Source: Bacteroidales bacterium UBA7569 (GTDB lineage: Bacteria; Bacteroidota; Bacteroidia; Bacteroidales; Paludibacteraceae). Taken from it: a stretch of 64,000 bases of DNA. The stretch lies in NCBI GenBank assembly GCA_002477945.1, contig DLLF01000036.1:27900-91899 (forward strand). The letters are read 5' to 3'. Shown here piece by piece: positions 18,154-27,364 of this stretch (position 1 is the first letter of the stretch; the number at the start of each line of letters is the position of its first letter). Position numbers and translations under genes: made by a program. A model generated the notes under the pieces. It was not told where the DNA came from, searched no databases, and saw only the letters and a program-made list of their open reading frames with translations.

Positions 18154-18819
18154 ATGGAAAAACTGAAATCTTCCTTTCAAAATATGGTGCTGTCACTTAC
18201 GCTCATTGCTTTGGTGGCGGCGGGAGCGTTGGGTGCAGTCTATTTGCTCACAAAAGAGCCTATAGCGCAGCAGCAGCAGGAAAAGCAGAATAGTGCTGTC
18301 GGCAGTGTCCTTCCCAATGTGGAGGGCAGGCTTATCGGCGATGCAAAAGAAGTAAATGGTTTTATGGTTCACGAAGCCTATGTGGCAGACTCGCTTATAG
18401 GGGTGGCAGTGGAGACCGAGGCAAATGGTTTTGGAGGTGCGATACGTCTGATGGTCGGCTTCGATGCCGAAGGCAATATCGTAAACTACGAAGTTCTGGA
18501 GCAGCAGGAAACGCCTGGTTTGGGTACGCATATCGTTGAGTGGTTCAAAACCGACAAGAACCGTCAGTCGGTGCTGGGGCTTAATCCCGATAAGGCTAAT
18601 CTCACGGTAAGCAAAGACGGTGGCGATGTGGATGCTATCACGGCTGCTACCATATCTTCAAGAGCCTTCCTCAAAGCGGTTCAAGATGCATTCAATGCCT
18701 GTTTCACTCAAAAAAACACAGTGGAAGCAACATCGGGCGCTTCCTGCCTGAACGATTCAGTCTTGCAATCGCAAAGTGATACTATTGTTAATCCTGTAAA
18801 TTCCGAAATCAATGAATAA
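18154..18819 (+). CDS. rnfG: Ion-translocating oxidoreductase complex subunit G
   Basis: Single-helix subunit with a periplasmic FMN-binding domain, related to NqrC. It has 221 residues: a membrane anchor at about 10-33, then the FMN-binding domain with YEVLEQQETPGLGTHI and the flavinylation site DAITAATISSRAF, where the Thr of TAAT should carry FMN. Residues after about 190 form a polar tail not needed for the fold. The last 8 bp overlap the start of rnfE, so the two are translationally coupled. Confidence 0.94.
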   Translation: MEKLKSSFQNMVLSLTLIALVAAGALGAVYLLTKEPIAQQQQEKQNSAVGSVLPNVEGRLIGDAKEVNGFMVHEAYVADSLIGVAVETEANGFGGAIRLMVGFDAEGNIVNYEVLEQQETPGLGTHIVEWFKTDKNRQSVLGLNPDKANLTVSKDGGDVDAITAATISSRAFLKAVQDAFNACFTQKNTVEATSGASCLNDSVLQSQSDTIVNPVNSEINE

Positions 18820-19396
18820 GGCTTTGAAAACTCTCACCAATGGTATTGTGAGAGAAAACCCTACTTTCGCTTTGGTGCTGGGTATGTGTCCTACATTGGC
18901 CACCACCACCTCCGCATTGAATGGTATGTCAATGGGCTTGGCTACTACTTTCGTCTTGCTTTGCTCCAACGTGGTGATCTCTCTCTTGAAGAACCTCATT
19001 CCCGACAAGGTGCGTATCCCCGCCTTTATTGTGGTCATTGCTACATTTGTCACCATGGTGCAACTCTTGATGCAGGCGTATCTACCCGCTCTCTATGAGT
19101 CTTTGGGATTGTTCATTCCGCTCATTGTGGTCAATTGTATTGTCTTGGGGCGTGCAGAGGCGTTCGCTGCAAAAAACAGTGTGGGGCTGTCTGCACTCGA
19201 TGGACTCGGAATGGGACTTGGCTTCACACTCTCGTTGAGCGTCATCGGCTGTATCCGCGAGTTGTTGGGAACGGGCAAAATCTTTGGTCTTTCCGTCTAT
19301 CCCGATACCTACGGAATGCTCATCTTCGTCCTGGCTCCTGGCGCTTTCATTGTCTTGGCTTACTTGATGGGCTTGGTTCATAAACTTCGTAACTAA
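18812..19396 (+). CDS. rnfE: Ion-translocating oxidoreductase complex subunit E
   Basis: Integral membrane subunit (194 residues, six predicted helices), paralogous to RnfA and NqrD. Family landmarks are NPTFALVLGMCPTLATTTSA near the N terminus, VNCIVLGRAEAFA in the middle and DGLGMGLGFTLSLS. RnfA and RnfE together form the half-helix pair that holds the intramembrane iron-sulphur site in the solved Rnf and Nqr structures; conserved cysteines (Cys in GMCPT and in VNCIV) are present. It overlaps rnfG and is followed by rnfA 18 bp later. Confidence 0.95.
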   Translation: MNKALKTLTNGIVRENPTFALVLGMCPTLATTTSALNGMSMGLATTFVLLCSNVVISLLKNLIPDKVRIPAFIVVIATFVTMVQLLMQAYLPALYESLGLFIPLIVVNCIVLGRAEAFAAKNSVGLSALDGLGMGLGFTLSLSVIGCIRELLGTGKIFGLSVYPDTYGMLIFVLAPGAFIVLAYLMGLVHKLRN

Positions 19397-19414
19397 CAGA
19401 AAGGAATAATTTAT

Positions 19415-20011
19415 ATGGCATACTTTCTTATATTCATTAGTGCGATCTTCGTTAATAATATCGTACTGAGTCAGTTCTTGGGAATTTGCCCTTTCCTTGG
19501 GGTAAGTAAAAAGATTGATACGGCGCTTGGTATGGGAGCGGCAGTTACGTTTGTACTGACCCTTTCCACTATTGTCACCTATCTCTTGCAGGTGTATGTG
19601 CTGAAACAATTTCATATCGAGTTCTTGCAGACCATCCTCTTTATCTTGGTTATTGCCGCTTTGGTGCAGATGATAGAGATTATCTTGAAAAAGATTTCTC
19701 CGTCTTTGTATCAGGCTCTGGGTGTGTTCTTGCCGCTTATTACTACCAACTGCTGTCTCCTGGGTGTGGCTATTTTGGTGGCTAACGGAACGAACAAATT
19801 GCCGATGGGGGCAGAGCACAATTTGCTCACAGGTACTTTGTTCGCTTTTGCTACGGCAATAGGCTTTGCGCTGGCATTGATTCTCTTTGCAGGTCTGCGC
19901 GAACAACTGTCTATGAACAAGGTGCCTAAGGCTTTGGAGGGCACTCCCATTGCCTTGCTTACCGCCGGTCTTCTGGCTATGGCATTCATGGGCTTCAGTG
20001 GCGTAGTGTGA
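19415..20011 (+). CDS. rnfA: Ion-translocating oxidoreductase complex subunit A
   Basis: Integral membrane subunit (198 residues, six helices), the RnfE/NqrE-type partner. Visible landmarks are FVNNIVLSQFLGICPFLGVS at the N terminus, PLITTNCCLLGVA and FALALILFAGLREQL. The Cys in GICPF and in TTNCC match the iron-sulphur ligands. It is the last gene of the operon, whose order is rseC-B-C-thioesterase-D-G-E-A, and is followed by a hairpin terminator 20 bp downstream. Confidence 0.95.
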   Translation: MAYFLIFISAIFVNNIVLSQFLGICPFLGVSKKIDTALGMGAAVTFVLTLSTIVTYLLQVYVLKQFHIEFLQTILFILVIAALVQMIEIILKKISPSLYQALGVFLPLITTNCCLLGVAILVANGTNKLPMGAEHNLLTGTLFAFATAIGFALALILFAGLREQLSMNKVPKALEGTPIALLTAGLLAMAFMGFSGVV

Positions 20012-20032
20012 CAATATCGGTTACAGATTACA

Positions 20033-20075
20033 AAGCGGTTGCGTGCGGTGAATGTCGCATTCAACCGCTTCTTTT
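20033..20075 (+). terminator. Terminator of the Rnf operon
   Basis: AAGCGGTTG (20033-20041) pairs with CAACCGCTT (20062-20070), followed by CTTTTGTCTG. The loop is long (20 nt) and the T tract is short. Confidence 0.75.
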
Positions 20076-20218
20076 GTCTGTACTGTAATGGGTTGTGTTT
20101 TATCTTCGCTCGGTGTATAGCAGATGAGTATATCCTTCAAAATGGCAATAGGGTATCTGTCTCTTGCTTTTTGTTGTCAGGAGCGGATGAAGTCGTCGTT
20201 CGGAAAAGATAGAGAAGG

Positions 20219-20310
20219 TAACGACCCCTCAAGCCGACCTCAACGACCCCTGAAGCACCTCTCGTCGGGATATGACATCATTAGTCTGATTCGACCAATT
20301 CGTCAATGCT
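20219..20310 (+). repeat. 11-bp array locus 4 plus short 9-bp array
   Basis: Units TAACGACCCCT, CAAGCCGACCT, CAACGACCCCT and GAAGCACCTCT cover 20219-20262. Just after them, 20279-20310 contains 9-bp units (CATTAGTCT, GATTCGACC, AATTCGTCA) like those at 36860-36940. Together they fill the middle of the 398-bp gap after rnfA. No promoter consensus was seen before trmO. Confidence 0.78.
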
Positions 20311-20409
20311 CCTAGAACTTCTCGATTAACTAAAATGTCTATAATGTCAGAAGAATGGAATAAGTAAATCCAATCTTGTTAACTTGTAGATAAAAATAAA
20401 ATCTCACAC

Positions 20410-21108
20410 ATGCTCACCATTAGTCCTGTTGCAATAGCCCGCAATGCCTATCGTGGAAAGTTCGGAATACCTCGTCAGAGTGGTAGGGTGGAGGAAGTGG
20501 AAACACGTATAGTCTTTCTTCCTCCTTATGGGGTGAAGGAATCTTTGCGCGGCATAGAACAGTTTACCCATCTCTGGTTGTTGTGGGGCTTTTCTGCCAA
20601 TCCCGTGCAGGAACAATTCTCCCCGACAGTTCGGCCACCCCGTCTCGGAGGCAATGTGCGTATGGGGGTGTTTGCCACGCGTTCCCCTTTCCGTCCGAAT
20701 CCTGTCGGATTGTCCTCTGTGCGTCTGTTGCGCGTGGAAAACGATGCTGAGGAAGGCTGGAGACTGATTGTAGCAGGAGCCGACCTTATGGATGGTACGC
20801 CCATTTATGACATAAAACCGTATATCCCTTACACCGACTCTCATCCCGATGCCTCCAATGGGTTTGCTGGGGAATGGAAAGACTACCGGTTGCAAGTGGT
20901 TATACCTTCCGATATAAGGAAACGGTATGGAACGGACTTCTGCCATGTAGTGGAAGCCGTTCTTTCCGAAGACCCACGCCCTACATATCAGCACGATGAA
21001 CAGCGTGTGTATGCCATGTCCTACGACCGGTACACACTCCGCTTTTCTGTGTCCGATGAGCAGCAGACGGTCACTTTGTTGGATGTCGTTGAGAACCGAA
21101 ACCGCTGA
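20410..21108 (+). CDS. trmO: tRNA (t6A37) N6-methyltransferase TrmO
   Basis: TsaA/YaeB-family SAM-dependent enzyme that methylates N6-threonylcarbamoyladenosine at position 37 of tRNA-Thr. The 232-residue protein starts with SPVAIARNAYRGKFGIPRQ, and contains FTHLWLLWGF, then GVFATRSPFRPNPVGLS, the SAM-binding signature of the single-sheet beta-barrel fold, and DLMDGTPIYDIKPYIPY. The C-terminal half is typical of the longer bacterial forms. It appears to stand as its own unit behind an array-filled gap. Confidence 0.93.
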   Translation: MLTISPVAIARNAYRGKFGIPRQSGRVEEVETRIVFLPPYGVKESLRGIEQFTHLWLLWGFSANPVQEQFSPTVRPPRLGGNVRMGVFATRSPFRPNPVGLSSVRLLRVENDAEEGWRLIVAGADLMDGTPIYDIKPYIPYTDSHPDASNGFAGEWKDYRLQVVIPSDIRKRYGTDFCHVVEAVLSEDPRPTYQHDEQRVYAMSYDRYTLRFSVSDEQQTVTLLDVVENRNR

Positions 21109-21126
21109 ATCCTTTCTGTAATCAAC

Positions 21127-21157
21127 TTGCCATATTTCAATTTATTCGATACCTTTG
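21127..21157 (+). promoter_or_regulatory. Promoter giving a leaderless or nearly leaderless mRNA
   Basis: TTG at 21127-21129, a 20-bp spacer and TACCTTTG at 21150-21157. The ATG follows only 4 nt after the box, so transcription would begin at or next to the A of that ATG. Confidence 0.75.
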
Positions 21158-21161
21158 CAGC

Positions 21162-22103
21162 ATGAAACAGCGTACAATGGCGAAACATAAGACCACTTCT
21201 CTCGTCTGCCGCGATAATGATATGGAGTTGATGACTTTCTTGCTTGCCAAGATGGGAGGAATGAGCCGCAATAGTGTCAAGCAACTCTTGGCGCACCGGC
21301 AGGTGCAGGTCAATGGCAAGGTGGAAACTCGGTTCGATTACGTCTTGCATAGTAGTGATACGGTGCAGGTGACAAGTGGTGCACCCAAGCATGAACTGGT
21401 ACACCCGCGCTTGCGGATGGTATATGAAGACGATTCCCTTATCGTGGTCGAAAAGGGGGTAGGGTTGCTTACGGTACCTACTTTTGCAGGCTCTAATGAG
21501 ACCTCTGTATTTTCTTTGCTCAAACACTACGTCCGTCAGGATAATCCGCGTGCCGGTATCTATGTGGTTCACCGTTTGGATAGGGAAACATCAGGTCTGC
21601 TTGTGTTTGCAAAAACACCTGAACTGCAGGAATATATGCGTACCTATTGGCGGCAATTGGTCAGCAAACGTACTTACATCGCCCTTGCCGAAGGCATCAT
21701 CACGCCTGCGGAAGGTAAAATCACCACCTGGCTCACGGAGGATAAGCGTACTACGCGCGTCTATTCGTCCAACGAAGACAACGGAGGAAAGATTGCAATC
21801 ACCAACTATAAAGTGATACGCCGGACGGAACCTGAAACCGATGATGTGAACAATATCAAAAGGTCCTATTCATTGGTGGAACTCAATTTGGAAACGGGTC
21901 GTACAAACCAGATTCGTGTACATCTGAGTGGTATCGGACATCCCGTGGTCGGAGACAGAAAGTATGGTTCAGGGGCATCGCCCTCTTTGGACAGGTTGGC
22001 ACTGCATGCCCGTATTCTGGAGTTTATCCATCCTGTTACCGAACAGACGCTCCGCTTCGAGACCCCCGTTCCTCGTGAGTTCCTCCACGTCTTCCATGGA
22101 TAA
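21162..22103 (+). CDS. RluA-family pseudouridine synthase
   Basis: A 313-residue RNA pseudouridine synthase with an N-terminal S4 RNA-binding domain (about 20-80, SRNSVKQLLAHRQVQVNGK) and the RluA catalytic domain. The catalytic Asp lies in VHRLDRETSGLLVFAK, and GRTNQIRVHL and GDRKYG close the fold. It is likely to modify 23S rRNA or tRNA uridines; the exact target cannot be told. Start choice matters here: the promoter box ends 4 nt before the ATG at 21162, so either this ATG is used on a leaderless mRNA or the ATG at 21177 is used with a short leader. No Shine-Dalgarno-like sequence precedes either start. Confidence 0.9.
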   Translation: MKQRTMAKHKTTSLVCRDNDMELMTFLLAKMGGMSRNSVKQLLAHRQVQVNGKVETRFDYVLHSSDTVQVTSGAPKHELVHPRLRMVYEDDSLIVVEKGVGLLTVPTFAGSNETSVFSLLKHYVRQDNPRAGIYVVHRLDRETSGLLVFAKTPELQEYMRTYWRQLVSKRTYIALAEGIITPAEGKITTWLTEDKRTTRVYSSNEDNGGKIAITNYKVIRRTEPETDDVNNIKRSYSLVELNLETGRTNQIRVHLSGIGHPVVGDRKYGSGASPSLDRLALHARILEFIHPVTEQTLRFETPVPREFLHVFHG

Positions 22104-22211
22104 ATGTGTCCTGACCTCGTAACGGCAAATTGTGGAGCCACGCCCTGCATATCATAACAATTGACAACATCTCGAAATGTCGCTCGATGGAGTCTTAACA
22201 GAGAACTTTGT

Positions 22212-22922
22212 ATGAAACGTTCCAAGCGTAGTATATGGAATAGGATAGGCGTATTCCTGCTGACTCTGGTGGCACTCTTCTTTCTTCTTACCATCGGTGA
22301 AGTGTTGCTGTATAAGTACCTCCCTGTCAGGCTTACGCCCCTTATGGTAATCCGTCAGGTGGAAGCGCATCGTGCAGGTACTCCGCTCGCCATTCGTAAA
22401 CAATGGGTAACGTTGGATAATATCTCTCCTGAATTGGTTCGTGCTGTCATGGCGTCTGAGGACAATCTCTTTCTTGCACACAAAGGATTCTCGGAAAACG
22501 GATTGCGCAATGCCGTGCAGGAAAAAATCAATACGGGAGTTGTCCGGCACGGAGGAAGCACCATCTCGCAGCAGACGGCGAAGAATGTTTTCTGCACACC
22601 TCATCGAACTTATGTCAGAAAAGCCTTTGAGGCTTATTTCACGGTGCTGATAGAACTCTTCTGGGATAAACGGCGTATTATGGAAGTCTATTTGAATGTG
22701 ATTGAGATGGGCAATGGCATCTTTGGGGCGGAAGCCGCTTCGCAGTACTATTTCCACCATACCGCTGCTCGGCTCAATCGCTCCGAGTCGGCATTGCTTG
22801 CTGTTTGCCTTCCAAACCCGAGACGTCTCTCTGTTGCACACCCGTCTGCTTACGTGCAGCGACGTCAGGCACAGATAATGGCACTTATGCCGAAACTGGG
22901 TAAAATCGATTTGAAACCTTAA
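22212..22922 (+). CDS. mtgA: Monofunctional biosynthetic peptidoglycan transglycosylase
   Basis: GT51 glycosyltransferase that polymerises lipid II without a transpeptidase domain. It has 236 residues with an N-terminal membrane helix (about 13-35) and the catalytic domain: MASEDNLFLAHKGF holds the catalytic Glu, and GGSTISQQTAKN and RRIMEVYLNVIEMG are the further GT51 motifs. A longer reading from 22161 would add 17 residues without homology, so the ATG at 22212 directly before the basic helix flank is chosen. The M20 dipeptidase gene begins 7 bp after its stop, so the two may be co-transcribed. Confidence 0.93.
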   Translation: MKRSKRSIWNRIGVFLLTLVALFFLLTIGEVLLYKYLPVRLTPLMVIRQVEAHRAGTPLAIRKQWVTLDNISPELVRAVMASEDNLFLAHKGFSENGLRNAVQEKINTGVVRHGGSTISQQTAKNVFCTPHRTYVRKAFEAYFTVLIELFWDKRRIMEVYLNVIEMGNGIFGAEAASQYYFHHTAARLNRSESALLAVCLPNPRRLSVAHPSAYVQRRQAQIMALMPKLGKIDLKP

Positions 22923-22929
22923 AAACGAA

Positions 22930-24312
22930 ATGATTATGGATATACATACCTATGTGGAAAATAATTTTCCGCGTTTCTTGCAGGAGTGGGATAGCCTGTT
23001 GCGTATTCCGAGTATCTCATGTCAGCCTGAACACAGGCAGGATATGATTCGGTGTGCAGAGCGTTGGCGTGAGCTGTTGTTGGAGGCGGGGGCAACTCGT
23101 GCTGAGGTGATGCCTTCTGCGGGCAATCCCATGGTTTATGCCGAGCGGATAGTCAGCCCTGCTGCCAAAACTGTATTGGTCTATGCGCATTACGATGTGA
23201 TGCCTGCCGAACCTCTTGAACAATGGAAAACAGAGCCGTTCCGTGCAACAATTGTGGGCAACCGTCTCTATGCGCGGGGAGCCGACGATGACAAAGGGCA
23301 GGCTATGGTGCAGGTCAATGCGTTTGAGTATATGGTCAGGCACGTCTGGACGGAAGGACAGGGCGTTAACGTGAAATTCATTTTCGAAGGGGAAGAAGAA
23401 ATAGGCTCCCCGTCTTTGGAACGTTTCTGTATAGAGCATAAAGACTTGCTGAAATCGGATATTATACTGGTGTCCGACACCAGTATGCTGGGTAAAGAAA
23501 CGCCTTCCATTACGATAGGACTACGCGGTTTGGCATACTGGCAGATAGAAGTAACCGGTCCTAATCGGGATTTGCATAGCGGACACTTTGGAGGGGCTGT
23601 GGCAAATCCTCTCAACGTGCTATGCCAAATGTTGGCGAAGGTGGTCGATTCGGACGGGCGGATCACTATCCCGCATTTCTATGATGATGTGTTGCCCATA
23701 CCTCAGGAAGAAAGGGAAATGATAGCCTCCATACCGTTCGATGAAGAAAAGTATAAACAGACGATTGGCGTAAAGCAACTCTTTGGAGAGAAAGGCTATT
23801 CCACTCTGGAACGCAATTCTTGCCGTCCGTCTTTTGATATATGCGGTATCTGGGGCGGTTATACGGGAGACGGAAGCAAGACGGTTCTGCCAAGCAAAGC
23901 CTTTGCAAAGGTTTCTTGCCGGTTGGTGGCAAACCAGGACCATGAGGTCATTTCCCGCTTGTTTGCCGAGTACATTCATTCTTTGGCACCCGATACGGTA
24001 TCTGTTGTTGTTACGCCCATGCATGGAGGACAAGGTTATCTCTGCCCTCTCAACCTGCCTGCCTATAAGGCGGCTCGGATGGCGTTCCAAACAGCATTCG
24101 GGAAAACTCCGGTCGCAGCACGGCGTGGAGGGAGTATTCCTATTATTGCTACTTTTGAACGGGTATTGGGTGTTAAGACCATTCTTATGGGATTTGGTCT
24201 GGAAGCCGATGCCATTCATTCTCCCAACGAGAACTTCGATTTGGACATCTTCCGCAAAGGAATACATGCCGTCACCGAGTTCTACAAAAACTACGAACAT
24301 ATAGAAGACTGA
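22930..24312 (+). CDS. M20-family dipeptidase
   Basis: Zinc-dependent cytoplasmic dipeptidase of the M20 family (CNDP/PepV-like), 460 residues. Metal-site motifs are VYAHYDVMPAEP (His and the following Asp), RGADDDKGQ (bridging Asp), GEEEIGS (catalytic and metal Glu), and the lid domain around GGYTGDGSKTVLPSKA. No signal peptide. It would finish peptide breakdown started by the exported proteases of this window. ATG codons at 22930 and 22936 are both possible starts. Confidence 0.92.
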   Translation: MIMDIHTYVENNFPRFLQEWDSLLRIPSISCQPEHRQDMIRCAERWRELLLEAGATRAEVMPSAGNPMVYAERIVSPAAKTVLVYAHYDVMPAEPLEQWKTEPFRATIVGNRLYARGADDDKGQAMVQVNAFEYMVRHVWTEGQGVNVKFIFEGEEEIGSPSLERFCIEHKDLLKSDIILVSDTSMLGKETPSITIGLRGLAYWQIEVTGPNRDLHSGHFGGAVANPLNVLCQMLAKVVDSDGRITIPHFYDDVLPIPQEEREMIASIPFDEEKYKQTIGVKQLFGEKGYSTLERNSCRPSFDICGIWGGYTGDGSKTVLPSKAFAKVSCRLVANQDHEVISRLFAEYIHSLAPDTVSVVVTPMHGGQGYLCPLNLPAYKAARMAFQTAFGKTPVAARRGGSIPIIATFERVLGVKTILMGFGLEADAIHSPNENFDLDIFRKGIHAVTEFYKNYEHIED

Positions 24313-24370
24313 AAATACCTGTTTCCTGTCCTTGCGCTTTTATGGAGGGCAATATCCTGTGAACAGGCGT

Positions 24371-24401
24371 TTTGGAGAATGCAAAAATAATGTTACCTTT
24401 G
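24371..24401 (+). promoter_or_regulatory. Promoter for efp
   Basis: TTTG at 24371-24374, a 19-bp spacer and TACCTTTG at 24394-24401: an exact match to the Bacteroidetes consensus, with a leader of about 38 nt. Confidence 0.88.
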
Positions 24402-24443
24402 CAGTCTGTAAACAAAATGGTTAAATTGTAAAACGAAAAAGAT

Positions 24444-25007
24444 ATGATTAACTCTCAAGACGTTAAAAATGGTGTTTGTATCCGCATGGACGGACGCCTC
24501 TATTTTGTGATTGAATTCCTCCATGTGAAGCCTGGTAAAGGAAACACGATTATGCGTGTGAAGTTCAAAGATGTTGTTGATGGTCGTGTTTTGGAACGCC
24601 GTTTTAATATCGGTGAGAAACTCGAAGATGTTCGCGTGGAGCGTCGTCCTTACCAATATCTCTATCAGGAAGGGGAAGACTACATCTTCATGAACCAGGA
24701 AACCTATGAGCAGATTCCTATTGCGCACGATTTGATTACGGGTGTCGATTTCTTGAAAGAAGGAATGGTCGTGGACGTTGTATCCGATGCTTCAAGTGAA
24801 ACGGTTTTGTTTGCCGAACTTCCCACAAAGGTGGAGTTGCAGGTGACTTATACAGAGCCTGGACTCAAGGGGGATACCGCTACCAATACGCTCAAACCCG
24901 CTAAGTTGGAGACGGGAGTTGAGATTCGTGTACCTCTCTTCATTAACGAAGGTGAGATTATTCGTGTAGATACGCGCGATGGTTCTTATTGCGAGCGTGT
25001 ACGTTGA
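24444..25007 (+). CDS. efp: Translation elongation factor P
   Basis: Relieves ribosome stalling at polyproline stretches. The 187 residues form three beta-barrel domains. The tip residue of domain I, which is modified in several bacteria, is Lys32 in HVKPGKGNT. Other landmarks are [16 protein letters not shown] and the closing [12 protein letters not shown]. Whether Lys32 is modified here cannot be told, because no EpmA/EpmB-type gene is in this window. It stands alone behind a strong promoter. Confidence 0.97.
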   Translation: MINSQDVKNGVCIRMDGRLYFVIEFLHVKPGKGNTIMRVKFKDVVDGRVLERRFNIGEKLEDVRVERRPYQYLYQEGEDYIFMNQETYEQIPIAHDLITGVDFLKEGMVVDVVSDASSETVLFAELPTKVELQVTYTEPGLKGDTATNTLKPAKLETGVEIRVPLFINEGEIIRVDTRDGSYCERVR

Positions 25008-25064
25008 TTATGTAGTCGTTAAACGGTAAACCTCTGTAGATTTACCGGTAATGTTCTCATGAAT

Positions 25065-25101
25065 AATGCGGTTCGGACATGTTGTTTGTTCGAGCCGCAT
25101 T
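25065..25101 (+). other. Hairpin after efp, possible terminator
   Basis: AATGCGGTTCG (25065-25075) pairs with CGAGCCGCATT (25091-25101) with one G-U pair and a 15-nt T-rich loop. There is no T tract after it, so termination is uncertain. Confidence 0.4.
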
Positions 25102-25175
25102 GCGTATTGCAAGGAAGAAAGGTCATCGGATACTCTTAATTTTGTTTTGCTTGTCGTATTGTCAGGAAAATATTG

Positions 25176-25183
25176 TATCTTTG
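25176..25183 (+). promoter_or_regulatory. Promoter -7 box for rseP
   Basis: TATCTTTG, with only weak TTG matches near the -33 spacing. The rseP ATG is 93 bp downstream. Conserved context suggests the start of the rseP-wbpD-wbpB unit. Confidence 0.6.
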
Positions 25184-25276
25184 CGCTTGGTAGGGCGTGT
25201 GTGATTTGCGGTTTGGGTATAGTGGAATGATTATTGCAGTATTTCGCTTTGCTGATATGATAAATAATAACAGAGA

Positions 25277-26773
25277 ATGAGTACATTTTGGATAAGGGCC
25301 CTTCAGTTGATTGCCTCTCTTTCTTTTTTGGTAATCATACACGAGTTGGGGCATTTCACTTTTGCGCGTATTTTCGGGGTAAGGGTAGAGAAGTTTTATA
25401 TGTTCTTCAACCCTCGCTTTTCGTTGGTGCGTCTCAAGAAAGTTAATGGTAAATGGAAAATACGTTTCTTGGCACCGAATGTGGAACCTTCGGTGGTGGA
25501 ACGTACCGACGAATTTGGAAATCCTGTCTTGGACAAGAAGGGGAATCCTCTCTATCGTCCTATGACGCAGGAAGAACTTGATGCCTTGCCGGAAGACGAT
25601 TGGCGCCGCTATCCGGAGAATACGGAGTGGGGTATAGGCTGGATCCCATTGGGAGGCTATTGTTCCATTGCGGGAATGGTGGATGAAACCAAAGGTCCCG
25701 ATGATCTCCCTACGAAACCGCAACCTTGGGAATATAGGGCTAAACCTACATGGCAACGACTGCCTATCATCATAGGTGGCGTATTGGTTAACTTTGTTGC
25801 CGCACTTGTCATCTATAGTGCTGTGCTTTTCCATTGGGGAAAGGAATACATCCCTCTTGAGAATGCTGCTTACGGGTTGCAATATGCTCCTGTCATGGTT
25901 GAGCAGGGTTTCAAACAAGGTGATAAGATTCTCCGTATAGGCGACCGCATTCCTGCAACAACCGCCGATGTGGTGGAATGGCTCGTTGTGGATGGCGTCA
26001 ATGAAGTGACAGTTCTTCGTGGTGCCGACACGGTGTCGCTTTCCATGCCTGCGCATTTCGACCAGCAGGTACTTGCTTCAGGCAATACGGCTCTTGTCTC
26101 TTATCGCTTCCCCTTTGTGGTGGATGCAGTAGTGGAAAACAGTCCGGCATCTAAGGCTCTCTTGATGGCGGGAGATAGTATTATTGCAGTGGAAAATGAT
26201 AGTGTATGGACTTATCAGGACGTAACGGCAGCCTTGCAAAACTATGCTTGTGATAGTGTGTTGCTGACATTTGTACGGCAAGGGGCAGTCATGCAAACCA
26301 AAGCCTATCTGGGGGATGAAGCGAAGTTGGGCGTTTATACGGTCAATCCGTATGGTCGCTATCTGCAGACGGAAAAAGAAGAATACTCCTTCCTCGCGTC
26401 CATTCCTGCCGGTGCAGCCTATGGTTGGGATGTGTTGGTAAGTTATGTCAAGCAGATGAAACTTGTCTTCACGAAGGAAGGAAGCAAGTCTCTTGGAGGA
26501 TTTGGAGCAATCGGTAGTCTTTTCCCGCCTGCGTGGGATTGGCAGTCATTCTGGATGCTCACGGCGTTCCTCTCCATTATTCTCGCTTTCATGAATATCA
26601 TTCCTATACCGGGATTGGATGGCGGACACACTCTGTTCCTGTTGTGGGAAATGATTACACGTAAGAAACCAAGTGACCGGTTCTTGGAAATTGTCAATAC
26701 GATAGGATTTTGGTTGATTCTTCTCCTTGTGATATATGCCAATTTCAACGATATTCTGAAACTCTTTCTGTGA
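25277..26773 (+). CDS. rseP: RIP-type site-2 metalloprotease RseP
   Basis: Intramembrane zinc protease that cleaves membrane-spanning substrates such as anti-sigma factors. It is 498 residues. HELGH in the first helix (residues 22-26) supplies two zinc ligands, the third comes from [13 protein letters not shown] near the C terminus. Two PDZ-like regions lie between (about 205-290 and 295-370). A cytoplasmic insert of about 100 residues between HELGH and the next helix, with [13 protein letters not shown], is typical of the Bacteroidetes form. The wbpD-like gene starts 2 bp after its stop. Confidence 0.95.
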   Translation: MSTFWIRALQLIASLSFLVIIHELGHFTFARIFGVRVEKFYMFFNPRFSLVRLKKVNGKWKIRFLAPNVEPSVVERTDEFGNPVLDKKGNPLYRPMTQEELDALPEDDWRRYPENTEWGIGWIPLGGYCSIAGMVDETKGPDDLPTKPQPWEYRAKPTWQRLPIIIGGVLVNFVAALVIYSAVLFHWGKEYIPLENAAYGLQYAPVMVEQGFKQGDKILRIGDRIPATTADVVEWLVVDGVNEVTVLRGADTVSLSMPAHFDQQVLASGNTALVSYRFPFVVDAVVENSPASKALLMAGDSIIAVENDSVWTYQDVTAALQNYACDSVLLTFVRQGAVMQTKAYLGDEAKLGVYTVNPYGRYLQTEKEEYSFLASIPAGAAYGWDVLVSYVKQMKLVFTKEGSKSLGGFGAIGSLFPPAWDWQSFWMLTAFLSIILAFMNIIPIPGLDGGHTLFLLWEMITRKKPSDRFLEIVNTIGFWLILLLVIYANFNDILKLFL

Positions 26774-26775
26774 TA

Positions 26776-27348
26776 ATGGCTGATTATTTTGTACATGAGT
26801 CGTCCTACGTGGACGATGGGTGCCAAATAGGCAAAGGCACGAAGATATGGCATTTCTCCCATATCATGCAAGGGTGCGTCATCGGAGAAGATTGCAATAT
26901 CGGGCAGAATGTGGTTGTATCGCCCGATGTGGTGCTGGGACGCAACGTGAAAATACAGAACAATGTCTCTGTATATACGGGCGTACATTGCGAGGATGAT
27001 GTTTTTTTGGGTCCCAGTATGGTCTTTACAAACGTGATCAATCCCCGAAGTGCAGTATCTCGCAAGAACGAGTACCGCCCCACTGTTCTCCGTCGTGGTG
27101 CATCGGTCGGGGCAAACGCAACGATTGTTTGCGGTCATGAGATTGGTCAGTATGCTCTCATTGGTGCCGGCTCGGTGGTGACACACGATGTACCGGCCTT
27201 TGCTTTGATGGTTGGCAATCCTGCGAGACAGCGTGGCTGGGTGAGCCGGTATGGCGAGAAGTTGCATTTCAATGCTGAGGGGCGTGCCGTTTGTCCCGCA
27301 ACGGGCGAAGTGTATAATTTGGTTAATGGTGAAGTTCAATTAGTATAA
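26776..27348 (+). CDS. wbpD: WbpD/WlbB-type N-acetyltransferase (left-handed beta-helix)
   Basis: A 190-residue hexapeptide-repeat acyltransferase. The repeats run from about 10 to 165, and [24 protein letters not shown], shown here as TKIWHFSHI then GEDCNIGQN, and [17 protein letters not shown] match WbpD/WlbB, which acetylates the 3-amino group of UDP-GlcNAc3NA to give UDP-diacetamido-glucuronate. It begins 2 bp after rseP (an upstream in-frame start lies within rseP and is rejected) and is followed 16 bp later by the WbpB-type dehydrogenase, the enzyme of an earlier step. This pairing supports the specific assignment. Confidence 0.87.
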   Translation: MADYFVHESSYVDDGCQIGKGTKIWHFSHIMQGCVIGEDCNIGQNVVVSPDVVLGRNVKIQNNVSVYTGVHCEDDVFLGPSMVFTNVINPRSAVSRKNEYRPTVLRRGASVGANATIVCGHEIGQYALIGAGSVVTHDVPAFALMVGNPARQRGWVSRYGEKLHFNAEGRAVCPATGEVYNLVNGEVQLV

Positions 27349-27364
27349 CACAAATTTTAGAATA

